The translations under genes and the position numbers were made by a program. This document shows, one piece after another, positions 8,236 to 16,065 of a stretch of 57,412 nucleotides of DNA. The notes under the pieces are model-generated. The model searched no databases, was not told the origin of the DNA, and saw only the letters and a program-made list of their open reading frames with translations. The stretch's first letter is position 1. The number at the start of each line of letters is the position of its first letter. The stretch comes from Bacillota bacterium (lineage in GTDB: Bacteria; Bacillota; Clostridia; Lachnospirales; Lachnospiraceae), in NCBI GenBank assembly GCA_023390555.1, contig JAEWCQ010000045.1:1-57412 (forward strand), given 5' to 3'.

Positions 8236-8745
8236 TTACCTGAAATCAGACTGAATTCCCGAAGTATCAAAAGAATCCAGGATATTCTGAAAATCGCCGG
8301 ATATATCAACTATCTCTGGTGTGATAATAAATATGTAATTGGAAACCTTCTGAAGATTTCCGTTCATCGCAAAACAGGAACCAGATGCAAAATCAATGAT
8401 TCTCTGCGCAATTTCCACATCCAATCCCTCAACATTTAGCACAACCGTGCGATTCATGAGTAATGTTTCGGTGATTTCACGTGCATCATCAAAGGAAGTC
8501 GGCTTAATCACACACACGGACATAGAATTGGACTGCTTTTTGCTGGTACGCATTGGCGTAATTTTGGATACAGGCTTTGGCTTGTCCTTGTTATCCGATA
8601 CGGCTTCTTCATCGCTCTCTTTACGAAAACGTTTTTTCTTCGGCGTATCGTCCTCTTCCTCCTCATCATAATAATCATCATTATAGAATTCATCATCATC
8701 CGGATTCAGACGCATGACATCCATAAATTTATCAAATAATCCCAT
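8236..8745 (-). CDS. sepF: Cell division protein SepF
   Basis: SepF binds the membrane and FtsZ and helps tether and shape the Z-ring; it is the Gram-positive alternative to ZipA/FtsA-type anchoring. The protein (169 residues) begins with the short amphipathic membrane-binding helix (MGLFDKFMDVMRL). An acidic, low-complexity linker follows (about 15-55, runs of D and E, then basic residues). The SepF core comes last (ICVIKPTSFDDAREI-like region, LNVEGLDVEIAQRIIDFASG, FIITP). AGGAG lies about 8 bases before ATG. Gene order ylmE-sepF-ylmH is the conserved cluster, although ylmG and divIVA are missing here. Confidence 0.95.
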   Translation of the reverse strand: MGLFDKFMDVMRLNPDDDEFYNDDYYDEEEEDDTPKKKRFRKESDEEAVSDNKDKPKPVSKITPMRTSKKQSNSMSVCVIKPTSFDDAREITETLLMNRTVVLNVEGLDVEIAQRIIDFASGSCFAMNGNLQKVSNYIFIITPEIVDISGDFQNILDSFDTSGIQSDFR

Positions 8746-8762
8746 GTTATGTCTCCTAACTT

Positions 8763-9458
8763 TTACATATTATAATTCCTCGATCCAAAGATCCCAGTAC
8801 CTACCCGGATCATAGTAGAACCCTCTTCAATTGCGACAGTATAATCTCCCGTCATTCCCATGGAAAGGACATTCATAGTTACATTATCAATGTTTTTCGT
8901 TGTTATGTCAACAGATAATTGGCGGATCGTACGAAAATAATCCCTGTTATCTTCCGGGTCGGAGACGTTTGGAGCGATTGTCATCAAGCCCTCAATTTTC
9001 AGATTGTCCAGTGTTGCAATTTCCTGTACCAACTGGATTGCATCTTCCTTGTGAATTCCGAATTTGCTCTCTTCTTCGGCGATATTCACCTCAACCAAGA
9101 TTGGTACGATCATATTTTTTTTCTTTGCCTGTATATTGATTTCCTCTGCCAGACGATAGGAATCAACGGAATGGATCAGGCTGGTCTTTCCAACGACAGA
9201 CTTCACCTTATTACGTTGTAAATGTCCGATCATATGCCAGCGGATATCTTTCGCCATTTCTTCATATTTCATTGACAATTCTTGTACTTTGTTTTCTCCG
9301 AAATCACGAATCCCCTCCGCATAGATTTCCTTTAGCATTTCCACCGGTTTTGTTTTACTTACGGCAATCAGTGTCACTTCTTCTCTGGATCTTCCCGCCC
9401 GTTCACAAGCAGCACAGATATTTTTTTCCACCTCAGCAAGATTTTCTTTTAACATCAT
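8763..9458 (-). CDS. ylmE: YggS/YlmE family pyridoxal phosphate homeostasis protein
   Basis: A 231-residue TIM-barrel protein that binds pyridoxal 5'-phosphate and buffers PLP and amino-acid pools; no enzymatic activity is established for the family. The PLP-lysine motif AVSKTKP is at about residues 32-38. FGENKVQE, WHMIGHLQRNKVK and the late SMGMTGDYTVAIEEGSTMIRVG segment that holds the cofactor phosphate are all present. AGAGGTG precedes two adjacent ATG codons (9458 and 9455); either may be used. It lies in the sepF operon as in many Firmicutes. Confidence 0.94.
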   Translation of the reverse strand: MMLKENLAEVEKNICAACERAGRSREEVTLIAVSKTKPVEMLKEIYAEGIRDFGENKVQELSMKYEEMAKDIRWHMIGHLQRNKVKSVVGKTSLIHSVDSYRLAEEINIQAKKKNMIVPILVEVNIAEEESKFGIHKEDAIQLVQEIATLDNLKIEGLMTIAPNVSDPEDNRDYFRTIRQLSVDITTKNIDNVTMNVLSMGMTGDYTVAIEEGSTMIRVGTGIFGSRNYNM

Positions 9459-9471
9459 ACATCACCTCTTT

Positions 9472-10860
9472 TTACTGAATTAAATCATTCTCTTTTACTT
9501 TATTGCCCTCAAGTGCAATATGATCGTACAGGGCAATTCCATAGGAAGTGCCGGTACGCACTACGGAATATTCCTCATTCTGAAATAGCAGATCAATTTG
9601 CTTGAATACGGCATATCCCTTATTGATATTATAGACACCTTCCAAAGAATCCGTATCTCCGATCGTATAAGTCTCACTCGAATCCGGTTTCTGTACTACA
9701 GCGCCTTTTGCAATATCATCTTCATCGATATAGTATTTGTCATCTTTTTCATAAAATAAATCCGTTTCCTGAAATTCCGTCTTTGTATCTCCGGTATTAT
9801 CTGCCGATGTAACCAGAAGACCATAGGAATTGGAATCTCCCCCTTTTAGAAAATAATCTTTTGGAACGGTAAAAAATTCCTTTTTCGTGATCGCAGAATT
9901 TGGAATCTTAAGTCCCGACTCCTCATCCAGCAACAGTTCAATTTCAATATAGCGGTCATTTGCAAAACGCACCATATGATTTTTCAGGCTCAGAACCAGA
10001 TAATACTGCCCGTCAATCTGCTTAAATTCATAATTGACCCAACAGGTGGTATCATCTTTTTTGAATTTAATCTCAATGACACTGTCGTCTTTGAGTTTTT
10101 GATAGACATCATCGGATACCTGGATCACAATCTGCCAGTCTTCGCTCGTGATCAATTTATATACCGGATCACCGGCTTTCACAGAGGAATTCTGCTTCAG
10201 GCTGGTTTTCGTATAATTCAGCGCATTCAGCATATCGGGGCTGAACGAATCAATTGTTGTGCCTTCATATCCATCCGTGTAATAGGCAACAATTCCCTCT
10301 TCGGTTGCATTGACAAGATGAAATGTCTGATTATTCTGTGCGTTCTGCACATATTCATTCAAAGATTCCAGCGAGTTCTGATTGATGGCCTCCATCAACT
10401 TGGAACTGATATCATCTTTAAAAGAATAAACATCATAGTAGTCGACCGAATCATAACTGCCCGTAAAGTCAGAAATGGTTTCTTTTAAAGATGCATAATC
10501 TTCATTGGACAAATCAATATCTTCCGTATCGGTTTCATTCATTTTATCCGCGATATCGCCGTTTTCATCAATTGAATATACAAGGTTGCCATAGCTTGTT
10601 TTCGACGAATCGCTTACATAATAATCGATATAGCCGTTGTAATCCGTATTAAAAATTTTCTCGGTGCGTATAATAAATCCCTGATAGTTGTTATTTTCTG
10701 CAATCGTTCCCTGCTGTACTTCATAGACAGAAATTCTTTCGGTTGTAAGATATGAAAAAATATTAAACACAATATATAGAAAAATAATACCGAAAATAAT
10801 CACACCGATATTCAGATTGAAAGGTCTCCGGTATTTTACAATATTTTTCTTCCTTGCCAT
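9472..10860 (-). CDS. HlyD-like membrane-anchored periplasmic-adaptor-type protein
   Basis: A 462-residue protein with a basic cytoplasmic start (MARKKNIVKYRR), one membrane helix at ~17-35 and a long extracytoplasmic part. The section after the helix (YEVQQGTIAENNNYQGFIIRTE) and the KAGDPVYKLITSEDWQIVIQV stretch resemble the barrel/lipoyl-like parts of HlyD/RND adaptor proteins. Homologues at this position in Lachnospiraceae head the ylmE-sepF cluster, hinting at an envelope or division role, which is inference. I chose ATG 10860 (AAGGTGG five bases upstream); the frame extends to 11007 but that part is promoter DNA. No ABC or RND partner gene is nearby. Confidence 0.75.
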   Translation of the reverse strand: MARKKNIVKYRRPFNLNIGVIIFGIIFLYIVFNIFSYLTTERISVYEVQQGTIAENNNYQGFIIRTEKIFNTDYNGYIDYYVSDSSKTSYGNLVYSIDENGDIADKMNETDTEDIDLSNEDYASLKETISDFTGSYDSVDYYDVYSFKDDISSKLMEAINQNSLESLNEYVQNAQNNQTFHLVNATEEGIVAYYTDGYEGTTIDSFSPDMLNALNYTKTSLKQNSSVKAGDPVYKLITSEDWQIVIQVSDDVYQKLKDDSVIEIKFKKDDTTCWVNYEFKQIDGQYYLVLSLKNHMVRFANDRYIEIELLLDEESGLKIPNSAITKKEFFTVPKDYFLKGGDSNSYGLLVTSADNTGDTKTEFQETDLFYEKDDKYYIDEDDIAKGAVVQKPDSSETYTIGDTDSLEGVYNINKGYAVFKQIDLLFQNEEYSVVRTGTSYGIALYDHIALEGNKVKENDLIQ

Positions 10861-10883
10861 AAAAACCACCTTTTCAAAGATAT

Positions 10884-10912
10884 ATTTTAGCACTTTTTGA
10901 ATGGTTGTACAA
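10884..10912 (-). promoter_or_regulatory. Promoter of the hlyD-like/ylmE/sepF/ylmH/aroB/lspA/rluD operon
   Basis: Minus strand: -35 TTGTAC (10907-10912), 17-base spacer, -10 TAAAAT (10884-10889) preceded by TGC, giving an extended -10. The -35 overlaps the palindrome TTGTACAA (10905-10912), which could also serve as the plus-strand -35 for the DUF378 gene. Confidence 0.75.
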
Positions 10913-10979
10913 TCTTTCAATAAAATGTGAATAAGAAAACAAAAACCTGCCCATACTACGAGAAAAAGGAGGATTTTGT

Positions 10980-11186
10980 ATGAAATCAACAGGATTAGAC
11001 TACACAATACTTACACTCGTTATAATCGGTGCCATTAACTGGGGCCTGATTGGCTTTTTCCGTCTCGACCTCGTTGCATTTTTATTTGGAGATATGAGCT
11101 GGCTGTCACGCATTATTTATGCGGTAATCGGAATATGCGGTCTTTATATGATCAGTGCATACGGACGTATCAAATCTATTAGCTAA
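10980..11186 (+). CDS. DUF378 family small membrane protein
   Basis: A 68-residue membrane protein of the DUF378 (YuzA-like) family. Two helices are visible: ~8-28 with the family hallmark GAINWGLIGF, and ~40-60. Function is unknown. The ribosome binding site AAAAAGGAGG is near-perfect, 7 bases from ATG, so it is probably well translated. It is the only plus-strand gene between 4151 and 41965, flanked by a divergent operon and a strong terminator hairpin at 11224-11251. The upstream spacer holds TAAAAT at 10921-10926 as a possible -10. Confidence 0.88.
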   Translation: MKSTGLDYTILTLVIIGAINWGLIGFFRLDLVAFLFGDMSWLSRIIYAVIGICGLYMISAYGRIKSIS

Positions 11187-11210
11187 TATTATTGAAACAA
11201 AGGTGGACGA

Positions 11211-11251
11211 AAAATCAAAAAAAGGTGTCTTAAGCAAAAACTTAAGACACC
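11211..11251 (-). terminator. Strong rho-independent terminator (minus strand)
   Basis: Perfect 11-bp inverted repeat GGTGTCTTAAG / CTTAAGACACC (11224-11234 and 11241-11251) with a 6-base loop. On the minus strand it is followed by seven T residues. It ends the small P-loop gene and any read-through from dacA; it may also stop the plus-strand DUF378 transcript, though the T-run is poor on that side. Confidence 0.9.
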
Positions 11252-11265
11252 AATCAAACTATATC

Positions 11266-11685
11266 TTATAAGGAAAGTATAATTTTTGCCTTCGCACAAT
11301 CCGGTAATTCTTTTTCCGCTTTGGAAATACTTATAATGAACTTCACCTTGTACTTCTCGCTGATGACATCCAGCTTCTGAATTGCATGACAGATTTCCTC
11401 ATCTTTAATATTGGATATGGTCAGGAAACTGTCCAGATACATCTCTTCCAGGTCATTGTCCTGCGATACAATCCCGCAGATAAAACCTAAAAATTCATCA
11501 CAATTGGAAATTAGATATTCATTCACATTAATCAGTCGTATCTTATTGTCCAATCCATACATATTTTTTTGACTCTTATCAAGGTAAACAATGCTTCCAT
11601 TGGCATTCTTTATGGATGTATTCGCTTTTTCTAACAGATGTTTTGTCTTTCCTTTACCCTTTTCACCAGAAATAATCTCTATCAT
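11266..11685 (-). CDS. Small P-loop NTP-binding protein of unknown function
   Basis: A 139-residue protein starting directly with a Walker A loop (GEKGKGKT, residues 7-14). No clear Walker B (hhhhDE) follows; the central part (GSIVYLDKSQKNMYGLD, EEMYLDSFL) and a final IIL tail match no family I can name. Homologues in Lachnospiraceae are sometimes labelled PilT/twitching motility on the P-loop alone, which is not supported here because the PilT-specific boxes are absent. GGGAGG precedes the ATG. It has its own promoter (11736-11764) and terminator, so it looks monocistronic, though it also lies downstream of dacA on the same strand. Confidence 0.65.
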   Translation of the reverse strand: MIEIISGEKGKGKTKHLLEKANTSIKNANGSIVYLDKSQKNMYGLDNKIRLINVNEYLISNCDEFLGFICGIVSQDNDLEEMYLDSFLTISNIKDEEICHAIQKLDVISEKYKVKFIISISKAEKELPDCAKAKIILSL

Positions 11686-11735
11686 AGATATATCCTCCCG
11701 TCTGTTATACTCTCTGAGTAATTTAATATGATACC

Positions 11736-11764
11736 ATTATAGTATATCTATTTTTAGAAAACAA
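11736..11764 (-). promoter_or_regulatory. Promoter of the small P-loop gene
   Basis: Minus strand: -35 TTGTTT (11759-11764), 17-base spacer, -10 TATAAT (11736-11741), about 50 bases before the ATG at 11685. The -35 starts 3 bases after the dacA stop. Confidence 0.7.
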
Positions 11765-11767
11765 CAT

Positions 11768-12751
11768 CTATTTGCCATATCCGGCCAGCATCTGGTTCAT
11801 CAGAAGATATAGATTGCTCTTGCAGTCAGCCTTTAATACAATGGATATCAAAGGTTGTCCGGACGGATTTTGGGAAAGCAGTACCAGGCAATAGCCGGCT
11901 TCTCCCGTTGTACCGGTCTTTCCTCCGATCACCGTAAAACCATCGGGTGCTGTCTCATCACCCGTAAAATACTGATTGGTAGAATTCCATTCCTGTGTCT
12001 TTGCCGCACCGGTTGCATCTGTATAATTTGTCGTATAGTCCTTTGTACCGATAATCTGGGCAAACGTCTCGTTCTGTGTCGCTGCCTGAAAGATCAGATA
12101 CAGATCATAAACGGACGTATAGTGATTGTCATCCGGAAGTCCGTTGGGGTTTACAAAATGAGAATTGGTGGCGCCGAGTTTCTTCGCCTCTTCGTTCATT
12201 TTGTCGGCAAAGGAAGCCGTGTCACCGCTGATATATTCGGCAATGGCAACGGCGGCATCATTCCCGCTTTTCATCATCATCCCATATAACAGATCCTGCA
12301 ATGTCATCTGATCTCCTACCGCAAGTCCGCAGGTAGAAGAATCGGGATCGATATCTAACGCATTCTGGCTGACCGTGACAACATCGGACAGATTGCCGTA
12401 TTTGATTGCAATATAAGCTGTCAGGATTTTCGTTGTACTGGCCGGATACAGTTTTTCATAGATATTCTGGGCATATGGAATCTCACCAGTGACCGTATTG
12501 AATACCCCTGCCCCTTCTGCTACCTGTGAATCCGTGGCATCCAATCCGATGTTTTCGGTTCCGCCCACACACAGTCCGGTAGCAAAATAGTCGTTCTGAT
12601 TCGCTGTTTTGTTCTGGCTTAGATAATCCTCCTGAAATACATCATAGCGGTTCGTAATTTTTATTTCTTTACTGTCGCTGCCACAGGCAGCAAAAGAAAC
12701 GCTTAAGCTGATTATCAGAAAGCCGGAAAGTATTTTATTTATACATTTCAC
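11768..12751 (-). CDS. dacA: D-alanyl-D-alanine carboxypeptidase, predicted lipoprotein (PBP5-like, peptidase S11)
   Basis: Removes the terminal D-Ala from peptidoglycan stem peptides outside the membrane, controlling cross-link supply. The 327-residue protein has all three penicillin-binding motifs: SxxK at S105-K108 (PASTTKIL), SGN at 162-164 and KTG at 278-280. The N terminus is a signal with a lipobox ending in Cys23 (SFAAC), so it is probably a lipoprotein rather than anchored by the usual C-terminal helix. The C-terminal PBP5 beta domain is absent or very short. The start is GTG 12751, overlapping mgsA by 17 bases; no in-frame ATG lies nearby. It closes the mre/min/rodA operon. Confidence 0.92.
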   Translation of the reverse strand: MKCINKILSGFLIISLSVSFAACGSDSKEIKITNRYDVFQEDYLSQNKTANQNDYFATGLCVGGTENIGLDATDSQVAEGAGVFNTVTGEIPYAQNIYEKLYPASTTKILTAYIAIKYGNLSDVVTVSQNALDIDPDSSTCGLAVGDQMTLQDLLYGMMMKSGNDAAVAIAEYISGDTASFADKMNEEAKKLGATNSHFVNPNGLPDDNHYTSVYDLYLIFQAATQNETFAQIIGTKDYTTNYTDATGAAKTQEWNSTNQYFTGDETAPDGFTVIGGKTGTTGEAGYCLVLLSQNPSGQPLISIVLKADCKSNLYLLMNQMLAGYGK

Positions 12752-13130
12752 GCCACTCTAAATCTCCTCTGTCCAATGACTTGATTAACAGCTCCGCAGT
12801 CGCAAGATTTGTTGCAAGCGGGATGTTATGGGTATCACAGATCCGTACGACATTGTTTACATCCGGCTCGTGCGATTTGGGTGTGAGCGGATCACGTAAA
12901 AAGATAACAAGATCGATTTCGTTATGCTCAATCTGTGCGCCAAGCTGCTGTGCACCGCCCAAATGTCCTGCAAGATATTTGTGGACGGAAAGGTTTGCCA
13001 CCTCCTCAATCAATCTTCCGGTTGTTCCGGTAGCAAACAGGTCATTTTTACATAAAATACCGCGGTATGCGATGCAGAAATTCTGCATTAATTTCTTTTT
13101 CGAATCATGTGCAATTAAACCAATGTTCAT
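12735..13130 (-). CDS. mgsA: Methylglyoxal synthase homologue with substituted catalytic aspartate
   Basis: Family enzymes turn dihydroxyacetone phosphate into methylglyoxal plus phosphate. The 131-residue protein is full length and has LIAHD near the start, the phosphate loop FATGTTG, IFLRDPL (D80) and HEPDV (H87, D90). Those last residues match the E. coli H98/D101 pair. The loop that reads GGDQQ in E. coli and B. subtilis MgsA reads GGAQQ here: alanine 60 (codon GCA at 12951-12953) replaces the catalytic base, Asp71 in E. coli. Activity may be lost or altered. GGGGG lies 7 bases before ATG. It sits between rodA and dacA in the cell-shape operon. Confidence 0.87.
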   Translation of the reverse strand: MNIGLIAHDSKKKLMQNFCIAYRGILCKNDLFATGTTGRLIEEVANLSVHKYLAGHLGGAQQLGAQIEHNEIDLVIFLRDPLTPKSHEPDVNNVVRICDTHNIPLATNLATAELLIKSLDRGDLEWREMYK

Positions 13131-13141
13131 GATATTTCCCC

Positions 13142-14248
13142 CTATCCATATTTTTTCGGCTGAAGTCCAACATTCAAAACAAGACCGATTCCAATAAAAC
13201 AGGAAAGTAAAGATGTCAGTCCATAGCTTACAAAAGGTAATGGTAAGCCCGTGTTAGGCATCAGGCCCGTAACTACACATATATTTACAAATCCCTGAAA
13301 TCCAATCATTGCTGCAACACCGCAGCAGATCAGTTTCCCGGATAAGTCTTTCGCTTTTCTTGCTATTAAAATACATTCCAATGTAATTAACAGTAATAAA
13401 ATAATGATTAAAACTGCTCCTACGAATCCGAGCTCTTCTCCGGCAACCGCAAAAATAAAGTCTGTCTGTGCTTCGGAGATAAAATTTCCGTTTTTCACGG
13501 AATCTACGTTTGTGTTATTCAATCCTTTTCCCCACAGCTGACCGGAGCCAAATGCCATGATGGAATTCTGTTGCTGATAGGCACTGTCCGTATATTTTTC
13601 CGGTTCCAGCCATGCCATAATACGCTTTTTCTGGTAAGAATCAATCAGTTGCTGGTTATCCTGCATAATAAGACTGATAAATACCAATGCCGATGGTATA
13701 GATATTGCTAAGGCACCCAGTATTATTTTATAACTTAATCCGGCAATAAACAAGAGGGCAATAAAAATTAGTGCCGTAACAATTGTGGTGGAAAGAGCCG
13801 GCTGTTCTTTTACAAGAATCAGCGGTACACCTACAAGTACAAAAGAAGCAATCAGAATACGGATTGTATTCAAACGTTCCTGATATTTCATAAAAAAGTA
13901 CGCAAAAAATAGTATAATTAAAATTTTTGAAAGCTCAGATGGCTGAAAACGTATCCCGGCTATGTTAATCCAACGTGTGGAGCCGTTTGTTTCCTGACCT
14001 ATTGCAAAAATAGAAAGCAATAATGCAATATTTAAAAAATATAGTAGCCAGCTGAATTTTAAGATAAAACTATAGTCAATTAATGAAACCACCAGCATGA
14101 TAATAATACCAAGAACCAGACCGTAGATCTGCTTGCTCTGGACCGACTGTTTCGCGCTCCCGATGATTGCGATTCCGATTAATGAAAGTATTATTACATA
14201 AGTTACCAGTCTTATCCGATAGTTTTTAAGCTGATATTGTTTAAACAT
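13142..14248 (-). CDS. rodA: SEDS family peptidoglycan glycosyltransferase RodA
   Basis: Polymerises lipid II into glycan strands for side-wall growth together with PBP2, whose gene lies upstream in the same operon. About ten membrane helices fit the SEDS fold. The catalytic aspartate lies in EAQTDFIFAVAGEELG, and TGLPLPFVSYG near the end is typical, although the usual YGG reads YGL. The neighbouring mreBCD and pbp2 favour RodA over FtsW or SpoVE. The frame opens at TTG 14260; I prefer ATG 14248 (368 residues, MFKQYQLKNY), but neither has a strong ribosome binding site (AGGA close before TTG, GGGCGA before ATG). Confidence 0.92.
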   Translation of the reverse strand: MFKQYQLKNYRIRLVTYVIILSLIGIAIIGSAKQSVQSKQIYGLVLGIIIMLVVSLIDYSFILKFSWLLYFLNIALLLSIFAIGQETNGSTRWINIAGIRFQPSELSKILIILFFAYFFMKYQERLNTIRILIASFVLVGVPLILVKEQPALSTTIVTALIFIALLFIAGLSYKIILGALAISIPSALVFISLIMQDNQQLIDSYQKKRIMAWLEPEKYTDSAYQQQNSIMAFGSGQLWGKGLNNTNVDSVKNGNFISEAQTDFIFAVAGEELGFVGAVLIIILLLLITLECILIARKAKDLSGKLICCGVAAMIGFQGFVNICVVTGLMPNTGLPLPFVSYGLTSLLSCFIGIGLVLNVGLQPKKYG

Positions 14249-14266
14249 ATTTTCGCCCAATCATTC

Positions 14267-14548
14267 CTAGTTGTTATTTCCCGAATGTTTTAAATCCTTT
14301 ATTGGTATATTTGCAAATAATGCCGGAACTGTACCATTGTTACCATCCGATTCGGTCTGGGTAATCTGGATATCAAGTCCCTCTGCATCAATTTCCATGT
14401 ACTTGGATATTACCTGGATAATATCATTTTTGATTTTTTCCATTATTTCTGGTGAACAGTCTGCACGGTCAGAAATCAATAATAATTTTAACCTGTCTTT
14501 TGCAACATCACCGGAATTTTTTTTCTTAAAAAAATCCATGAATCCCAT
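14267..14548 (-). CDS. minE: Cell division topological specificity factor MinE
   Basis: MinE drives MinCD off the membrane by stimulating MinD ATPase, producing pole-to-pole oscillation in species that have it. The 93-residue protein begins MGFMDFFKKK, a membrane-targeting amphipathic start, followed by the anti-MinCD helix (AKDRLKLLLISDRADCSP) and the beta-rich dimer domain (EGLDIQITQ). I chose ATG 14548 with GGGAGG 8 bases upstream; the longer frame runs into minD. The gene follows minD by 13 bases. Presence of MinE suggests an oscillating Min system rather than the DivIVA-anchored Bacillus type; no divIVA is in this window. Confidence 0.95.
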   Translation of the reverse strand: MGFMDFFKKKNSGDVAKDRLKLLLISDRADCSPEIMEKIKNDIIQVISKYMEIDAEGLDIQITQTESDGNNGTVPALFANIPIKDLKHSGNNN

Positions 14549-14561
14549 TCTGATTTCCTCC

Positions 14562-15353
14562 CTAGTTTTTCTTAAACAATCCGACGAACTTAGACCACAC
14601 TCCGCTTTTATTATCAAGATCAAGCATTGGAACCTCTTCCCCCATAATACGGCGGCAGATATTCACGTAGGCCTGTCCGGCAAGACTTTCGGAACCAACC
14701 AGCGGCTCGCCCTGATTCGTAGATATAACAATCTGTTCATCATCCGGTACGGCACCGATCAGATTAATTGCAAGTATTTCGTGTACATCCTCAATCGACA
14801 TCATATCTCCGCGTTTTACCATATCCATTCGGAGACGATTTACAATGAGCTCTGTTTTTTCAATCTCGTTTGCCTCCAGAAGGCCAATGATACGGTCCGC
14901 ATCACGGATTGCGGATACTTCCGGTGTCGTAACGACCAGCGCGCGGTCAGCTGCAGCAATCGCATTCTGAAATCCCTGTTCAATACCGGCAGGACAGTCC
15001 AGAAGTATGTAATCAAATTCCTCTCTCAACTCATCCACGAGCTTAATCATCTGCTCCGGATTGACAGAGGACTTGTCCCTTGTCTGTGCCGATGGAAGCA
15101 GGAAGAGATTCGGATATTTCTTATCCTTGATCAGGGCCTGTTTGATACGGCAGTTTCCTTCAACAACATCAACAAGATTATATACGATGCGATTCTCAAG
15201 ACCCATGACCACATCCAGATTACGAAGTCCGATATCGGTATCGATCAATACTACTTTTTTATTTAGCTGCGCAAGACCAGTACCAACATTCGCAGTTGTT
15301 GTGGTCTTACCAACCCCGCCTTTTCCAGATGTAATAACGATTACTTCGCTCAT
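14562..15353 (-). CDS. minD: Septum site-determining ATPase MinD
   Basis: A 263-residue ParA-family ATPase that binds the membrane in its ATP form and recruits MinC. The deviant Walker A is at residues ~9-17 (TSGKGGVGKTTTT), followed by VVLIDTDIGLRNLDVVMG and the Walker B region YILLDCPAGIEQG. The C-terminal tail (WSKFVGLFKKN) is the amphipathic membrane-targeting helix. GGAGG lies 7-8 bases before the ATG. It is in the order minC-minD-minE-rodA, directly downstream of pbp2. Confidence 0.97.
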   Translation of the reverse strand: MSEVIVITSGKGGVGKTTTTANVGTGLAQLNKKVVLIDTDIGLRNLDVVMGLENRIVYNLVDVVEGNCRIKQALIKDKKYPNLFLLPSAQTRDKSSVNPEQMIKLVDELREEFDYILLDCPAGIEQGFQNAIAAADRALVVTTPEVSAIRDADRIIGLLEANEIEKTELIVNRLRMDMVKRGDMMSIEDVHEILAINLIGAVPDDEQIVISTNQGEPLVGSESLAGQAYVNICRRIMGEEVPMLDLDNKSGVWSKFVGLFKKN

Positions 15354-15377
15354 TTTTATTCCTCCATAATATTTATT

Positions 15378-16049
15378 TTATTTAAATAAACCTTTGGTAA
15401 TCGGCTCTATTAAAATACTGTCCTGTGCAACCAGCGCAATCTGCGGTTCCGTAACCTTTTTTCGATTTTTCATTGCGGACAACGGACCCTTATCTGCACT
15501 TCTCCCGATCACGTTTCCGATTTTGATCTGAACGGGATCCATATCCAGCGCAGCTACAAATGCAGATTCATCTCCGGCTGCCCCTGCGTAGGCATTGCCT
15601 CTTAAGGCGCCCAGGACTACGATGTTTCCACGAGCGACAATTTTTGCACCCGGATTGACGTCACCCAATACGATCAGACTGCTCTCACACTCGATCACCT
15701 GTCCCGAACGCAGGGTTCCTTTGTAAAACTCGCCTGTCTTTCCGGCTTGTTTTTCTTCAAACTCTTTTATTTTATCAGCGACAATCCGACCTTTCAATTC
15801 ATCATTGTCGATAATACATACGATTTCAATCGACGTATTCTGAGCAATCAGATCCAGAATTTCATATTCTTCTTCCTTGGATAAGGTTCTTCCTTCAAAG
15901 GATAAACCGATTTTTGCATTTTTAAAAAAACGGTCAGACTCCTGAAATTTTTTTATGATTTCCTGTTCCAGCTCTCCAAATGGGATATCCGGATCAAGGA
16001 TCAGATTAATCCCATGTGGATTGCTTTTTAAAATAACAGGCTGTGACAT
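15378..16049 (-). CDS. minC: Septum site-determining protein MinC
   Basis: Inhibitor of FtsZ assembly, activated and located by MinD. The 223-residue protein has the N-terminal inhibitory domain (residues ~1-95) and a C-terminal right-handed beta-helix domain (YKGTLRSGQVIE, GDVNPGAKIVARGNIVVLGALRG, AYAG), then the variable tail after residue 200. GGAGGG is about 8 bases before the ATG. It follows pbp2 by 16 bases and precedes minD by 24. Confidence 0.95.
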   Translation of the reverse strand: MSQPVILKSNPHGINLILDPDIPFGELEQEIIKKFQESDRFFKNAKIGLSFEGRTLSKEEEYEILDLIAQNTSIEIVCIIDNDELKGRIVADKIKEFEEKQAGKTGEFYKGTLRSGQVIECESSLIVLGDVNPGAKIVARGNIVVLGALRGNAYAGAAGDESAFVAALDMDPVQIKIGNVIGRSADKGPLSAMKNRKKVTEPQIALVAQDSILIEPITKGLFK

Positions 16050-16065
16050 TTAGCATCCCTCCTTC

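Noticed and set aside
11266..11685. Annotation as PilT/twitching motility ATPase
   Set aside because: Only a Walker A loop is shared; the protein is far too short and lacks the PilT-specific boxes.
14271..15266. 331-codon plus-strand open frame across minE and minD
   Set aside because: It is antisense to two clearly conserved genes, has no ribosome binding site, and its translation is low-complexity and unlike any family.
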